DNA of 64,000 nucleotides from Mytilus californianus (lineage: Eukaryota; Mollusca; Bivalvia; Mytilida; Mytilidae), in assembly GCF_021869535.1 (NCBI RefSeq), contig NW_026262668.1, positions 65,936,058 through 66,000,057 on the forward strand, in the 5' to 3' direction. How positions within the stretch are numbered: position 1 is the first letter of the stretch; each line of letters opens with the position of its first letter. The notes beneath the pieces were generated by a model that searched no databases, had not been told where the DNA came from, and was given only the letters and a program-made list of their open reading frames with translations. Position numbers and translations under genes: made by a program. Below are positions 54,601 to 63,209 of the stretch, piece by piece.

Positions 54601-57600
54601 ATAAAGTGATGTCTGGAACGGTAATGTGATTAATTCTTCAGGGAAAGCTATGCTTCGGTAGTCGCCTTGCATATTCTAAATACCACAACTAGTTTAGATT
54701 GTTGAAGTAGAATGATGTCATTTACTTATGAACAGCAATATCTCTGCTAATCGATCACATTATCATATTGTATTATTGAATCAAAGTGCCAAAGACCTCT
54801 TAGAAAATTCTTTTTGTAATACAAATTCACCGCAAGTCTGCCTGTTAGTAACTATATTTTTATTCACAGGTCAAAAGACACAAAGTTAACCAACAAGTTA
54901 ATCTTTAAACCAGGACAATTGCACTTTTCATTTTCAAATATAAGATTTGAATCTTCATGAAGCTTCAATCCAAAATTTTTAATTTCAATAATGTCTAACA
55001 AAACAACCCAAAAGACGGTCACTTGAAACTTATTCATACAAGAGAAACAAAAATATTCTAAAAGGAAACCCGTAATGTTACAATTCGACGACAAGAACAA
55101 GAGAAAATTGTTGATGTTGTAGATTTCGAGAGAAGAAGAATTAAAATTTATCAGTCATAATAATAAAAAAAGAATCATGATGTCTTGTATCTGACACAAT
55201 CAGCTGAACAATGGGATTCTTTGTAGAAGTTTTTAAAATCATCATTCATAGAAACTTCAACTTCAAGAAGATTTGGCAACACAAAGTTTCAGATACATTT
55301 AAATATAATAAATGAAACCTTAATAATCTTGTACACTATATTGCTAAAACGGATAATAATAATTTTTGATCTTCCTAATTTTAAATCATCGTATCTTTAT
55401 TTGATACCCAAAAGCTTAAAGAATTAATCTCGTTGAGTCTCTTGTAAGATTGGGAACTCAAATCTTAAATTGTGTATGCCTTTGATTGGTCAGGGCTATC
55501 TATTTGTTTAAACAATTATGAATATTTATTTCCTCCAAAGTTCAGTATGATTCTAAGGAACAGTGTGGCCACCAGATAAAAATATAAAAATAATAATTGT
55601 AATCAATCAATTCAAGCAAATTGAAAAGTATTCTTCATATAGGCCCTTCTAATCAATATTGCTACCATGGAATTGCTTTGTTTGGTGTTTCTCTCTCTCC
55701 AATCGTAGCAACAATAAAAAAAAAACTGTAGTAGGCCAATAAAGTAAAAAAAAATTTTATAATTTATTTCAAAGTGGAGCATATACGTATTCATTACCGC
55801 CATAGCTGATGATGCGTGCATATAAGGAGACGCTTACTTAGTCGACTGTTCCGGTCTGGCGTCATTAGGAGTTAATAAGATTCCCTGAGTTTCTTGGCAT
55901 TGGTTTATTCCAAATAGCTTTACGAGTAAAGAACATTGGTTAACTACTGTCGCCTCGTATTATATATCTATCAATGCCGCCATGAACGAAACAAACTGGT
56001 TTTTTTTGTAAGTGGTTAACCAAATCGTTATCAATATAAAGTGAAAATAATATTTGGCCTTGTACTTTCTGCCAAAAAGAAACGATAAAGACAGATTCAG
56101 AAGATTGTTCAATCAGATAATGAAATTGTAACCGTTTACGCCACTCAATTAGCACACCATTATCATTCTTAGCAAAAGGTCTACAAACGATCAAGTTGAT
56201 ATTTGGTTCATAATTACAAAGGAGGAAATATCCTATTGGTTATTGCTGAAATGGAAGTGAATGATTTTTGTTTAAATGTAAAACCTTCCATAACGTATTC
56301 CTGTCATATATATAAAATAAGGAGATTTGATATGAGTATCAATGAGACAACTATCAAAAAGAATCCAAATGGAGCGAATTCAAGCAACTATAGTTAACCG
56401 CACGGCCTTCAATTATGAACAAAACTCATTATATCGTATAGTCAGCTACAAATATGACTTTGTTTCAGAAGAATTGACGAAAACTTGAGAAATTAATAGC
56501 AATGGGTTATGTATGTGCTAGATACGTACCATTAAGCTTACGCATAAGATTAAATTTTATGGTTTTCTATAAAACAATAGTAGTAGAAATCCTCATATTT
56601 GTTTGTTTCAAATTCAATCTGTTTATGTTACTAAGTCTTTAGTTTACGGTGTGTTGGATGAAATGTTGTTTATCTGTTCATGTATTTTATTCATGTTGTT
56701 GTCTGTTTTTCTTCAACTAAGAGTTTTTGATTGCGCTTTGATATTTACTTCCCTTGTTTGCTTAAATATACTACTGGATTATTTTTTATTAGGGATAGGT
56801 TTAATATGGGGGGAACGGGGTGCTATTAATACCATTGTTATAACTGATAATGTATAATCTATTTTTAGTGCATTTGCTTTTAAATCATATAGCATCATAT
56901 TATTAATCGAATTTTTTTAAGGATTTGTGATTCGTTAAAACTTGATCACATGTACATTTGTATTTGCTCAGTTTGCACGCCAATACTGTTGTGTTTAGCT
57001 TTTCGTAGGTCAAAAACAGCATATTGCACAGGGCATACAGCATGTTACTAAAAATAGATTCTAGAAATCCCCAATTTTACATTGTTCATGCAATAGTTGT
57101 TGATTAATAATATAACAATTGTAGCCTTTGGTTGAGGTCAATACGATGTTATATCGACCCAGAGAAGCATATCGACCTCGGACTTCGTCCTCAGTCCATA
57201 TGCTTCTCTTAGGTCGATATAACCTCGTATCGACCTCATACAAAGGCTATAATTGTATAATATGATTTTGTTATTAATGATTATCATACTTAAATGTTTA
57301 ATATTACTTAATTAAACTTTTAATTCTAGGAAACTGTCCAAGTTCATAGTTGTTCTGATACCGTTGTTTGGGGTCCTTTATATTGTATTTTCATTTCTGT
57401 ATAATCCAAAGTTGAACGAAGAAAGAGATGTAGTAGTTATGTATGCTGAAATGTTTTATAATTCTTTTCAGGTACGTTTATTTATAATTCCGTACCCGAA
57501 ATAAGTCTAGGTTAATTAAGATATGATGATTTATTATAAGAATATATAAAACATACTTATTCTTAAATGTCATGGATTTAAAAACGTCATCACTACAATG

Positions 57601-59806
57601 ACCAAAATACCTTACTTTTCTAAGTGTCAGAATATTCGAAAAGAGCAATAGATATAGAGTTAAACTGAAAATGCATTAAGAACCACTACAACATTACATC
57701 ATACTGTCAAGGAAAGTCAAACTGTTTGATTAAATCTTGATTAAGTAATCTTTTTAAGATTGAATAAAAAGTACATCGAATGCAGATCTCTGTCTTTAAA
57801 AGAAAAACTATAAATCTTTACAAAGTTATTTGACGTAAATTCATCCTTTTTAATTATCTATAAAGTGGTACTTCATATTCACTTTTATAGATTCATCTTA
57901 AATACTGACTAATGGAAGAGTTGCGTTTTGTTGTCATGTTAACTGTTTAAAAAATGCATTCATCGACAGTACTTGTTTTCGTTATTTTCTAATGTGTCAA
58001 CCATATCATAGAAACAAGCTTAAGAACAGCGATTTGAAATACCATATAAAACTGACATGCTAGAAACACATTTTTTTCATGAAATATAAGAGATGCTCAC
58101 TCATCACAAGATAAACGTGAAACATACCCACTCCGCACACCATAATGTGAAACATACCAACACCACACACGATAAACGTGTAACATACCCATTCCGTAAA
58201 CGATAAATGTATATGAGTTTAAAAATTGTCAGTAATACATAATGGGGTTGTTTAACCTAATGATTTCTATGTATATATTATAGTCTTTTGAAAAGATATA
58301 ATTGTTTTGTTTTTCATTTACATTTCAGGGTCTTCTGTTGGCCATTGTATTTTGCTTCCTGAATGAGGAGGTACTTGATTTATTATGCTGTCGTAAAGGC
58401 AAATATATAGTCTATTCTTGACTTGTAGATAAGTAAATGGTTATTGGTTTTAAAAGTATGCCGTTACGAAAGATCTTGAAGTAGACTCTACAATAATTGT
58501 TGGTAACAAAATTGACCAGAGGATTGTATTGTCAATTAAATTATGTTTCAAAACACAAAATAATTGTCAAATAAAATGTATAAATTAATTCATAATCAAT
58601 TTTTTTTGGTAAACAAAATAGTTTGTTTTCCGTTTATAAGTATAAGTATATTCAGACCTAATTTTTTGGATCGTAAATATACAAAATGTAGTTATACTGA
58701 CAACAGCTTACAATATTGTGGTCAGTTCCTCCCCCAAGACATTACATATAATCAACACCAGTAACTTCAAAATACACTAAGATCTCGATCGGGATAGTTA
58801 TGTGATTACATACTAATCTGTTTAATATATACATATATATTCTTTGACAAAAGCATTTAACATGAAATAACAGGATTTGATATTAATCACTTTTCTAATA
58901 TATTTGAAATATCATACTTGTTAATAAGTTTCTTGATTTAAAAAAAAAATTTTGTCAAACCGTTAACCAATATAATGCTACACTAAAAAGTCGTGGTGAG
59001 ACAGATTTGAACAGTATCTAACAGGGAAAACAACCCTAAAATACAGGTTTGTCTGTTCAAGAATGCTGGTTTATTTTTTTGCACTGTCTACGCTTCAAAA
59101 CAGAGTTGAAAATAATTATGGAAATCACAAATATTGCCTAAATTTTGTATTCATTCTGGTTATCCTGTCACTGAGCAATAATGAATATATGAAAAAAAAT
59201 ATGAAAACAACACGTTATGAATTCCATGCATCCGACGCTCTTTTCTGAATGTACCATCACCAGAAACGCTCAAAGCCGAATATTTGAAAGCCAAGGATTT
59301 ATAAGAACCGAAACAACTGAAAAGCTATATAACAAAAAATGGAGAACAGTGAGGATATAATAAACAATTTCGCAAATAAAGGCTAATCAAACTATTTAAG
59401 AACTATTAGTATATGGTATATACTAAATTTGTTTTGTAAACTTCATTTTCAGATTCATGTAGAGATCCGAAAATGCTGGTACAAATATGCCTTAAGTCGA
59501 ACAGACAGCACTATGTACACTCGAACAGCTATGCTGTCCACATGGCGTCACACCGGATCACAGAGTTCTAGAGGACACTCAAATATTGATAATACACAGT
59601 CAGATATTTGTCTCAATGACAATGTTGGAGGAAGGAATTACAGAAATGGGGTTAAAAAGCCTAAATCTAAAATGGTGCCTAATGTGAGAATTCGATTTCA
59701 GTCTTCAGACGTAAGAAATTCACGAAGTTCAAGTAATTCATCCCCAACAATGGACCGAGAGAGTCGTTACCTAAAGTTAGAAGAGGCTTATATCACACGT
59801 ACTTGA
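30546..59806 (+). CDS. Class B1 GPCR, parathyroid hormone receptor-like (12 joined exons; signal-peptide exon not included)
   Basis: Plasma-membrane receptor for a peptide hormone; family members signal mainly through Gs and Gq. Twelve exons join without a stop into 504 residues, numbered here from the first codon of exon 2. The ectodomain has six cysteines (C25, C41, C50, C64, C81, C103), the class B1 number and order. TM1 is about residues 118-142, TM2 about 152-175, TM3 about 204-233, TM4 about 249-266, TM5 about 286-310, TM6 about 331-350 and TM7 about 363-385. C204 (top of TM3) and C274 (second extracellular loop) form the expected disulfide pair. PTHR is favoured over calcitonin and PDF receptors by NGTWTDYTRC in the ectodomain, NTLHINLFFAFILRA in TM2, KxxxxVxLIPLFGVxYIVF in TM6 and YAEMFYNSFQG before TM7, which align well with remembered vertebrate PTH1R. 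All introns are GT-AG. The ligand is not inferable. Confidence is high for class B1 and good for the PTHR group. Confidence 0.9.
31236..31400 (+). repeat. Family C repeat, diverged, in intron 2
   Basis: gatggggtaggatggcaaat and gagacaactatccacaaagg. Confidence 0.6.
32834..33071 (+). mobile_element. V-type tRNA-derived SINE inserted in the family B element
   Basis: It has a degenerate A box, a B box (gagttccaatcccgc), a central block with ctccgggcactccggcttcc, the end ggcgttaaacaccaaccaat and an (AATC)n tail. The 12-bp target duplication tccttgtaccga flanks it at 32822-32833 and 33072-33083. Removing it restores the reading RYKDII of the host element. Confidence 0.8.
33390..33655 (+). repeat. 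Family C repeat inserted in the family B element
   Basis: gatgtggtaggagtgccaat to gacaactactgaacatcag; it separates the RT blocks AELTLNKA and NEHCPFLDLD of the host element. Confidence 0.85.
35478..36310 (-). pseudogene. Family A retroelement remnant with SINE insertion
   Basis: The minus-strand copy has an RT C-terminal region (about 35990-36310, decayed), then the tail with catgagccttacgacgggtg and gaaccccaacaaaaaccggg on the plus strand. The last part of the tail is split by a V-type SINE. Confidence 0.65.
35567..35748 (-). mobile_element. 5'-truncated V-type SINE, minus strand
   Basis: Reverse complement of the same SINE: (ATTG)n, ggtgtttaacgccactttc, then the ctccggcttcctcc block. The tRNA-like head is missing. 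It interrupts a family A element tail; the flanks ggtaaccaaa and ggtcaccaaa are probably the target duplication. Confidence 0.7.
37383..37445 (+). repeat. Family C fragment in intron 2
   Basis: gatgtggtgtgcttgcccat and gagacaacaatccgccagac. Confidence 0.65.
37790..37850 (+). repeat. Family A tail end fragment just upstream of exon 3
   Basis: gactgtccctttggtatctt then tcgcctctctttta, the 3' end of the tail, about 95 bp before exon 3. Confidence 0.65.
37944..38054 (+). CDS. PTHR-like exon 3: hormone receptor domain, first half
   Basis: 111 nt, phase 1 in and out, acceptor ttatttataccag, donor gtatac. Encodes residues 38-74. AFCDMVWDNIMCWDATPAG contains C41 and C50 and the W-D-x-x-x-C-W core of the hormone receptor domain; C64 follows in MKCPHY. 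The conserved Asp46 and Trp51 of the fold are present. It follows a 7.3 kb intron. Confidence 0.92.
38326..38438 (+). CDS. PTHR-like exon 4: hormone receptor domain, second half
   Basis: 113 nt, phase 1 in and phase 0 out, acceptor ttctatttttgcag, donor gtaagt. Encodes residues 75-112 with C81 and C103. Two NGTW motifs (N84 and N94) and N107-L-S give three sequons. The second motif, NGTWTDYTRC, matches the NxTWxxYxxC ending of this domain in PTH receptors. Confidence 0.92.
38775..38935 (+). repeat. Family D repeat in intron 4
   Basis: actcatcatagatatcagga, gacgcgcgtttcgtctacaa and aagttaaaaaggacaaataa. Related fragments lie at about 6478-6530, 44083-44165 and 59210-59330. Confidence 0.65.
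39297..39391 (+). CDS. PTHR-like exon 5: stalk and TM1
   Basis: 95 nt, phase 0 in and phase 2 out, acceptor ttttctcag, donor gtaaga. Encodes residues 113-143 and two bases of R144. LMYNIGYGLSLGSLLVAVF is TM1, with the G-Y-x-x-S pattern typical of class B1 TM1, and it ends in CFCRR at the first intracellular loop. Confidence 0.9.
40772..40892 (-). repeat. Family A 3' tail, truncated copy in intron 5
   Basis: gagagatatcaaaggacatt and aaacaaactgacaacgcgat; it lies 230 bp upstream of exon 6. Confidence 0.72.
41119..41287 (+). CDS. PTHR-like exon 6: first intracellular loop, TM2 and first extracellular loop
   Basis: 169 nt, phase 2 in and phase 0 out, acceptor tttacttatag, donor gtaagt. Encodes residues 144-200. 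NTLHINLFFAFILRA carries H154, the class B1 core histidine (2.50), followed by a loop of about 25 residues with a K-R-G-T-N-G-G stretch. The long loop between TM2 and TM3 agrees with PTH-type receptors, though it is shorter than in human PTH1R as I recall it. Confidence 0.92.
41559..41735 (+). repeat. Family C repeat, second subtype
   Basis: gatgtggcatgcttgccaat, ctctccaccagataccaaat and ataaaaggccccgaaatgac; the next family C copy starts 20 bp later in the same direction. Confidence 0.82.
41755..42115 (+). repeat. Family C repeat abutting the exon 7 acceptor
   Basis: gatgtggtatgagtgccaat through aggctcctgacttaggacag, then a second partial aggctcctgacc. It ends about 30 bp before exon 7. Confidence 0.85.
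42147..42303 (+). CDS. PTHR-like exon 7: TM3 and second intracellular loop
   Basis: 157 nt, phase 0 in and phase 1 out, acceptor cttcttttcatag, donor gtaagt. Encodes residues 201-252. HWECKL holds the disulfide cysteine C204. WIFTEALYLHMLV is the TM3 signature with core glutamate E225; the usual E-G-L-Y-L-H has alanine for glycine at 226. It ends at IIGW, the start of TM4. A family C repeat ends about 30 bp upstream of the acceptor. Confidence 0.93.
43676..43995. repeat. Two family A tails in tail-to-tail inverted order
   Basis: 43676-43879 is a plus-strand tail ending tgtccctttggtatctttcg; 43880-43995 is a minus-strand tail starting agataccaaggggacattca. Their 3' ends face each other with about 20-25 bp between. 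Confidence 0.8.
45560..46345 (-). pseudogene. Family A retroelement remnant: RT C-terminal part plus 3' tail
   Basis: The minus strand reads KLYDKRDDVSYPIMNFPFLF and SNIPAAPTYGVYIFLLIRYS (46310-46097), then RKFYGRHHELVDHYGISVSQ (near 45985), then passes without a break into the abundant tail ending gataccaaaaggacattcaa at 45576. An attgattgattg and gttgattcacgtccagtggc segment of another repeat lies inside at 45637-45680. Confidence 0.75.
48385..49670 (+). pseudogene. Decayed RT element, N-terminal to catalytic region
   Basis: A heavily mutated plus-strand remnant. Readable pieces are TLSEWIKAVRSGIQKRF near 48520, EVDINKMLGFLINNIFVEF near 49310 and the RT motif DIPMGTNCVPI near 49395. Many stops and frameshifts separate them. 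It belongs to the same broad RT group as families A and B; its tail was not found downstream. Confidence 0.6.
50032..50092 (+). CDS. PTHR-like exon 8: 61-nt TM4 exon
   Basis: 61 nt, phase 1 in and phase 2 out, acceptor atattttacag, donor gtaagt. It encodes LTPLLFVIPWIIVRIELEDV plus the first two bases of Y273. The P255 ... W262 ... R266 spacing is the class B1 TM4 pattern, and the length and phases are exactly what the neighbouring exons require; a 61-nt TM4 exon is also what I recall for vertebrate class B1 genes. The residue after the invariant G-W is leucine, where PTH1R has glycine. An upstream 61-nt segment of similar layout was excluded by a stop codon. Confidence 0.85.
50165..50265 (-). 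repeat. Family A tail fragment interrupted by a palindrome (intron 8)
   Basis: gaagatattaaagggacatt on one side and gggatattcaactcataagt on the other; the palindrome at 50198-50242 sits between, with the gggacattca/gggatattca step repeated. Confidence 0.7.
50198..50242. repeat. Perfect palindrome, 21-bp arms, 3-nt loop
   Basis: Arms 50198-50218 and 50222-50242 are exact reverse complements around ATG. The core is cccatac / gtatggg. Confidence 0.9.
50451..50520 (+). CDS. PTHR-like exon 9: second extracellular loop and start of TM5
   Basis: 70 nt, phase 2 in and phase 0 out, acceptor tatcttttag, donor gtaatc. Encodes residues 274-296. CWNWTGNTDYQWIITGP holds C274, the partner of C204, and W285, matching the C-W ... 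W-I-I-x-x-P pattern of PTH receptors. N276-W-T is a sequon in the loop itself. Confidence 0.93.
51562..51650 (+). CDS. PTHR-like exon 10: TM5 and third intracellular loop
   Basis: 89 nt, phase 0 in and phase 2 out, acceptor cattttttacag, donor gtaagt. Encodes residues 297-325. VNFIFFVDLVRVLYKRVHTN is the end of TM5 with the N-F-x-x-F-x-x-x-V-R-V-L signature, followed by a basic loop (K-R-V-T-G-S-R-K) expected to contact the G protein. Confidence 0.92.
51745..52065 (+). repeat. Two ~175-bp diverged direct copies in intron 10
   Basis: agcttgacactgatgatttg near 51796 and agcttgacagtgatgagttg near 51959, each followed by a gcac-ttt-cagat block. Confidence 0.6.
52070..52878 (+). repeat. Family E: two ~210-bp direct copies, ~380 bp apart
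   Basis: Copies 52070-52277 and 52661-52878 share cgactgtcatacaag, ctagctataaaaccaggtt, tgtaccaagtcaggaat and gataagggactttccg. The stretch between them shows no frame. Confidence 0.7.
53870..54220 (-). repeat. Family C repeat, minus strand, interrupted
   Basis: Runs to tcatttcggggccttttatt at 54082, then about 100 bp of other sequence, then resumes at tacggttttgggtttgctca. Confidence 0.6.
56318..56460 (+). repeat. Family C repeat, truncated
   Basis: gagatttgatatgagtatca then atgagacaactatcaaaaag; it lies in intron 10. Confidence 0.7.
57108..57263. repeat. Foldback (hairpin) element in intron 10
   Basis: Two ~75-bp arms, with only scattered mismatches, meet at ggacttcgtcc. Markers are gcctttggttgaggtcaata on the left and tatcgacctcatacaaaggc on the right. 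It ends 67 bp before exon 11. Confidence 0.85.
57330..57471 (+). CDS. PTHR-like exon 11: TM6, third extracellular loop and start of TM7
   Basis: 142 nt, phase 2 in and phase 0 out, acceptor cttttaattctag, donor gtacgt. Encodes residues 326-373. KLSKFIVVLIPLFGVLYIVF is TM6 with the P-L-F-G motif; YAEMFYNSFQ leads into TM7 and is close to PTH1R. Position I332, five residues before P337, is threonine in most of the family (see findings). Confidence 0.94.
58110..58209 (+). repeat. Short minisatellite, ~30-bp unit, about 3 copies
   Basis: Units gataaacgtgaaacataccc, ataatgtgaaacatacc and gataaacgtgtaacataccc with variable ends; it lies in intron 11, 120 bp before exon 12. Confidence 0.8.
58329..58370 (+). 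CDS. PTHR-like exon 12: 42-nt TM7 exon
   Basis: 42 nt, phase 0 both sides, acceptor tttacatttcag, donor gtactt. Encodes GLLLAIVFCFLNEE, the second half of TM7. The 42-nt length is characteristic of class B1 genes. The usual I-Y-C-F-x-N motif reads V-F-C-F-L-N, so the core tyrosine (7.57) is F381. Confidence 0.93.
59453..59806 (+). CDS. PTHR-like exon 13: helix 8, C-terminal tail and stop
   Basis: 354 nt including the TGA, phase 0, acceptor acttcattttcag. Encodes residues 388-504. IHVEIRKCWYKYALSR matches helix 8 of PTH receptors (E-I-K-K-S-W-x-R-W). The tail is rich in Ser, Thr, Asn and Arg, with a serine cluster SRSSSNSSPT near residues 475-485 that could be a phosphorylation and arrestin site (inference). 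The protein ends in ITRT. Confidence 0.92.
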   Translation: MHVEIRKCWYKYALSRTDSTMYTRTAMLSTWRHTGSQSSRGHSNIDNTQSDICLNDNVGGRNYRNGVKKPKSKMVPNVRIRFQSSDVRNSRSSSNSSPTMDRESRYLKLEEAYITRT

Positions 59807-59919
59807 ATAAAAAAACGCTCAGATAAAATTGCTGGAAGAGTGAATGCTATATACAGATAACTTTACAAAAAAATGTAGGATTTGATAATAAATTTCGATT
59901 CACAGAGCAGTATTTATGG

Positions 59920-59925
59920 AATAAA
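59920..59925 (+). terminator. Candidate polyadenylation signal AATAAA
   Basis: AATAAA lies 114 bp after the receptor stop codon. A second AATAAA overlaps the stop itself (59806-59811). Either is compatible with a short 3' UTR; which is used cannot be told from sequence. Confidence 0.4.
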
Positions 59926-62900
59926 GTTATTTCTCTGTTGAAGATGATAATTATGTTACACGATTACACGTATTTGTTTTAAGAAAATTGTCAATTAGAG
60001 TAAAACATATAATTATATTGCTTTCTAAACAGATTGAATTATACTAAGTGATTTCTAGATCTTTTATAGTCCACCGTAAAGCAGTTATCTTGTGAAAAAT
60101 AACAAATTAAATGAATCACTGTAATTCAATTACATGAGTACAAATGTAACAACTAAAATATTTATCGGTTTAAGTCATGCAAGGGTGTGTGCTTAAAATC
60201 TTGCAAAATCTAGTGTACGATAAACTTAAAAGCATATTTTGTGAACAAATGTTTTGAAAATAAAGTATACAGAAGAGTAAGCTTTCATTTTTAAGAAAGG
60301 TTTTATGTTTCAGGGTAGACAACTGATCATAACAATGATTACGCCATTCATGTGACCTGATTAGCACAAAAAAGGACTATACAAAATTTACAAACACGCA
60401 AGTACGATGTTTGTAAATTAAAAAAGAGCAGAAATATTTTACAGATAAGTTGTATGACAATTACTGCAAAAATATGTAAAATTTTCTGAACAGCTTAAAA
60501 GATATTAGTAACATTTTAATTTTCGAGTTGTACAATTTGAAGTGATTTAATTACATGTAGTTAAAACGTATAATAAGATGTACCCTTCGTCAACTCTTGC
60601 TAATATTTGCTATTTAGCGATTGAGGGGATGACGAAAGAAATGAATTCAGGTAGGCTTGAAAAGGAATGAACAATGTCACTGTAACTGCTGTGTTTATCT
60701 ATAGGTACGAAAATGATACGTTTGTGTGTCATGTGTACACGAATGTTCAACAAGAACATATGATGTATATATATATAAAACGAATTAGATTAATATTTGA
60801 ACTTTTAAATATTTGTGTCAAATGGAAAGTATTTATTGGTTTCATTTTCAATTCTTACTTTGTTGGAAATATCCTTTCTCGTTCTCTCAACTAAAAAACT
60901 CCGGAAAGGTGCATGCAGGAATTAAGGGTGTTATGGTTCTTTGTTTATATTTCATCCTGATTGGGGACATTGATTCAGGTATAAAAAAATTACTAAATTA
61001 AATCTCAATTACTCAGTTATATTGGCATCTTGTTTATCTGATCAGTTTTACTATTTTCAGTTTCTGTCTTTTAAAATAGTTTGCAAGTTAAATAAGCAAA
61101 AATTGTAAAATTAATCGTCATTTAAGGACAATAACCTCTATAAAGAGTCGACTGATAATTGGTCACGTTATAGGTGTTGATAAAGCTCGATTCTGGAAAC
61201 ATTTATTTTTGTTTTTGTTGTACATGCCGATTTAAAGTTTTAATGAGATAAGTTTTCGAATAAAGCACAATAATTGACAATACCGCCCATCATCCTACCG
61301 GTTTCACAAACGACCACCATCGATAAGCGTCGTTAATGACGACAATGTATTGTTCTTTTAATTTTTATTACTACGAATACGAATAAGATCGTCATTGTTA
61401 CCGGTTAATTAAAACATATCTATAGACATGCTATAGAGTATCAGGAAAACATGATCTGTCAGATATATAAACTTATCTCATTAATTTGACAAACAACCAT
61501 GTCAGTTTAAGCACTACATTTTGCGTTATTTTTCTCTTATATATTATATAAGATACGTACTTATATTTTGATTTCACGTTAAACTAAATTTTAAAAGTAA
61601 CGTGGAGGACTAGCTTCATGATGAATACAAACGCACCTCTGTATTTCCTTTGGGTTTTGTGTCGTTTTGTTGCTTTCTATTTGACGTTTATCTCGCATTT
61701 CCTTTTGTATAGGTGAATTTTCATAAAATTGGGTAATTACATCAAATACTTGAAAAGGTGCATAATTTCTTAAATACTATGCAGCAGTAATCCATAAATT
61801 TTTAAAATCCTGTCACTGTTACTTATATCGTCATTTAAACAAGACTCAAGTTTCACATTTTTCATGTCGGAGCCTTTAACAGCCGATTATACAGTATGGG
61901 TTTTTCTCATTGTTGATGGCCGTTAGGTGGTACATAATTATGCTTACTTCCACTTTATTTGAACTCGGGTGGATAGTTGTCTCATTGGCAATCATACCAC
62001 ATCTCCTTATTTCTATATTAACACATGACAAATTTTAAACTCTTCCAAAATATAACAGAAAAGCAAAATAAACAATAACTAAACTAACTAAACAAAACAA
62101 TAAACAGATCGAACAAACAAACAGAAACAACTAAAAAAATCATCCGAAATTGTTTGACGAATCTTTTCCATCCATGAAGTCATCCAAGATATTATTTGCA
62201 GCATTCGTATACAATCATACCGAAGCATATAACTAACTCGATTATAAAGTTTACATATTTTTGAATATTAAATATTAAAGTTATGAACAATTATATCAAT
62301 GTATCATAACTTCTCCTCAGCATTCTTTGTAATTCTTACGAACGCATGCATCTTGTAGAGAAAGATTACTTCTATCAAACGATAATCTCGAGTTCAAGCT
62401 TTCAAAAACGACTTCGAAGAAAGGATTACACATGAAACATTGTTCGTCTGCCTCACATAACTTCACCCGGATTGTCTTATATTATTCATATTGGACGGCT
62501 TGTGTCAAATATGTAGTGTGTGTTTTTTGTGTATCCAAGTCTGACTGTAACATCCTTATTGAAATGGAAACCCACATTGAAACAATATGCGGATATAGTG
62601 GTCTAATCCATTAAAAAGCTATTAGGCACATCGAAAACAAACAATGTTTAAAGCAGGGGTGGTCAGCGTGTTTCTAGGAAGAGTATTTCATATCGAAGTT
62701 AACCGCTCCTTTATTTCGCTATAACACCGATCAAGAAAGATTCGATTCATTTACAGTCTTCGCCATATTTTCTAAATGAAACGATATACCTTCCAATATT
62801 GACAATCACTTGATATTCGTTTCTGTAAATTCTTCAATTTGTCAATAAAATTTAAGTTACACAATAAATGACTTTATCAGACTGATTAAACATTAATTTT

Positions 62901-63209
62901 GATAACTGAAAAACGAGCATTCAACTGTTGAAATCTCACACCTTAAATCATGCGGAGACAATTATAGAGACAGTTATAGACTTTCCTGTCAATTTATATA
63001 TAAGTACACTTTACCTAATCATCAAAGAACTATGTGTGATTTACAACAAAAATTGCTACTTTTCTTATACTTTTCTTATAATTACATCAAACCATTCAAT
63101 TAGATCCAGAGATACATTTATAAATGAAAAATAGTTTGCACATATTTCAGGTCTGTCTATGTGTATACAAGCAATATTACTATTATTGTAGCAAATATTA
63201 TATTGTACC
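59926..63209. other. 3' flank, no recognisable gene
   Basis: AT-rich DNA with one minus-strand family C copy; the short open frames lack any domain or splice context. Confidence 0.5.
61855..62022 (-). repeat. Family C repeat, minus strand, 3' flank
   Basis: tgtctcattggcaatcatac and the Alu-like position-end cacatctccttatt identify it. Confidence 0.75.

Larger units (their letters stand above)
51651..57329 (+). other. Intron 10, 5.7 kb
   Basis: Contains direct repeats, family E and C copies and the foldback element. 54230-56310 shows nothing recognisable. Confidence 0.75.

Noticed and set aside
56603..56857. 84-codon hydrophobic plus-strand frame in intron 10
   Set aside because: Hydrophobic only because the DNA is T-rich; it has no splice borders that keep the receptor frame and no family motif.
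30546..59806. Assignment as calcitonin or PDF receptor
   Set aside because: The ectodomain end NxTWxxYxxC, the TM2 text and the YxEMxxNSFQG motif fit PTH receptors better; calcitonin- and PDF-type TM2 and TM4-ECL2 texts do not match.
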